Both the position numbers and the translations under genes were made by a program. Below are positions 5,277-5,279 of a stretch of DNA of 5,279 nt, piece after piece. Positions within the stretch are counted from its first letter, which is position 1. The number at the start of each line of letters is the position of its first letter. Below the pieces are notes generated by a model. It had not been told where the DNA came from, made no database searches, and was given only the letters and a program-made list of their open reading frames with translations. The DNA lies in assembly GCA_002394185.1 (NCBI GenBank), contig DGTB01000199.1, forward strand, positions 1 to 5,279. Reading direction: 5' to 3'. This stretch comes from Bacteroidales bacterium UBA4347. GTDB lineage: Bacteria; Bacteroidota; Bacteroidia; Bacteroidales; P3.

Positions 5277-5279
5277 TAC

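Noticed and set aside
5233..5279. CRISPR array
   Set aside because: Units are 11 bp and abut without spacers; CRISPR repeats are longer and separated by unique spacers.

Overview
The window looks like chromosomal DNA from a member of the order Bacteroidales (phylum Bacteroidota). Four things point there. Three promoter-like sites fit the Bacteroidota pattern, a TTTG-like -33 box about 19 bp upstream of a TAnnTTTG -7 box. Ribosomal protein S16 carries the long Ala/Glu/Lys tail usual in this phylum. The DksA-like protein lacks zinc-finger cysteines and resembles the Bacteroidota version. A type IX secretion (T9SS) sorting domain is present. Species cannot be set from the sequence alone; GC-rich coding with AT-rich spacers would fit an uncultured gut or rumen lineage, but that is inference.

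Layout from left to right. Positions 1-800 (minus strand) hold the N-terminal 266 codons of a GlmM-type phosphohexomutase cut by the window edge. Positions 801-1131 are a non-coding divergent spacer. On the plus strand follow rpsP (1216-1776) with a near-consensus promoter, a structured 3' UTR and a perfect intrinsic terminator; rimM (1957-2490); and a short DksA/TraR-family regulator (2560-2961) with its own promoter, an unusual Shine-Dalgarno sequence and a terminator. A promoter-like site at 3067-3097 then runs into an open frame (about 3109-3447) that is only the tail of a T9SS cargo protein, with no convincing start, so it reads as a gene remnant. Its stop overlaps by 8 bp the stop of a minus-strand, two-domain oligopeptide-type ABC ATPase (3440-5110). 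Upstream of that ATPase lie a potential G-quadruplex (5193-5212) and an array of four 11-bp repeats running to the window end.

Functionally, rpsP, rimM and the DksA-like gene form a ribosome biogenesis and growth-control cluster: S16 is a 30S assembly protein, RimM is a 30S maturation factor, and DksA-type proteins act in the secondary channel of RNA polymerase. The phosphohexomutase feeds amino-sugar synthesis for the cell wall. The ABC ATPase would energise peptide uptake, but no permease or binding protein is in the window. I see no clearly new multi-gene system. The items most worth a second look are the orphan T9SS tail behind an intact promoter, the repeat/G-quadruplex region upstream of the ABC gene, and the Shine-Dalgarno sequence on the DksA-like gene.
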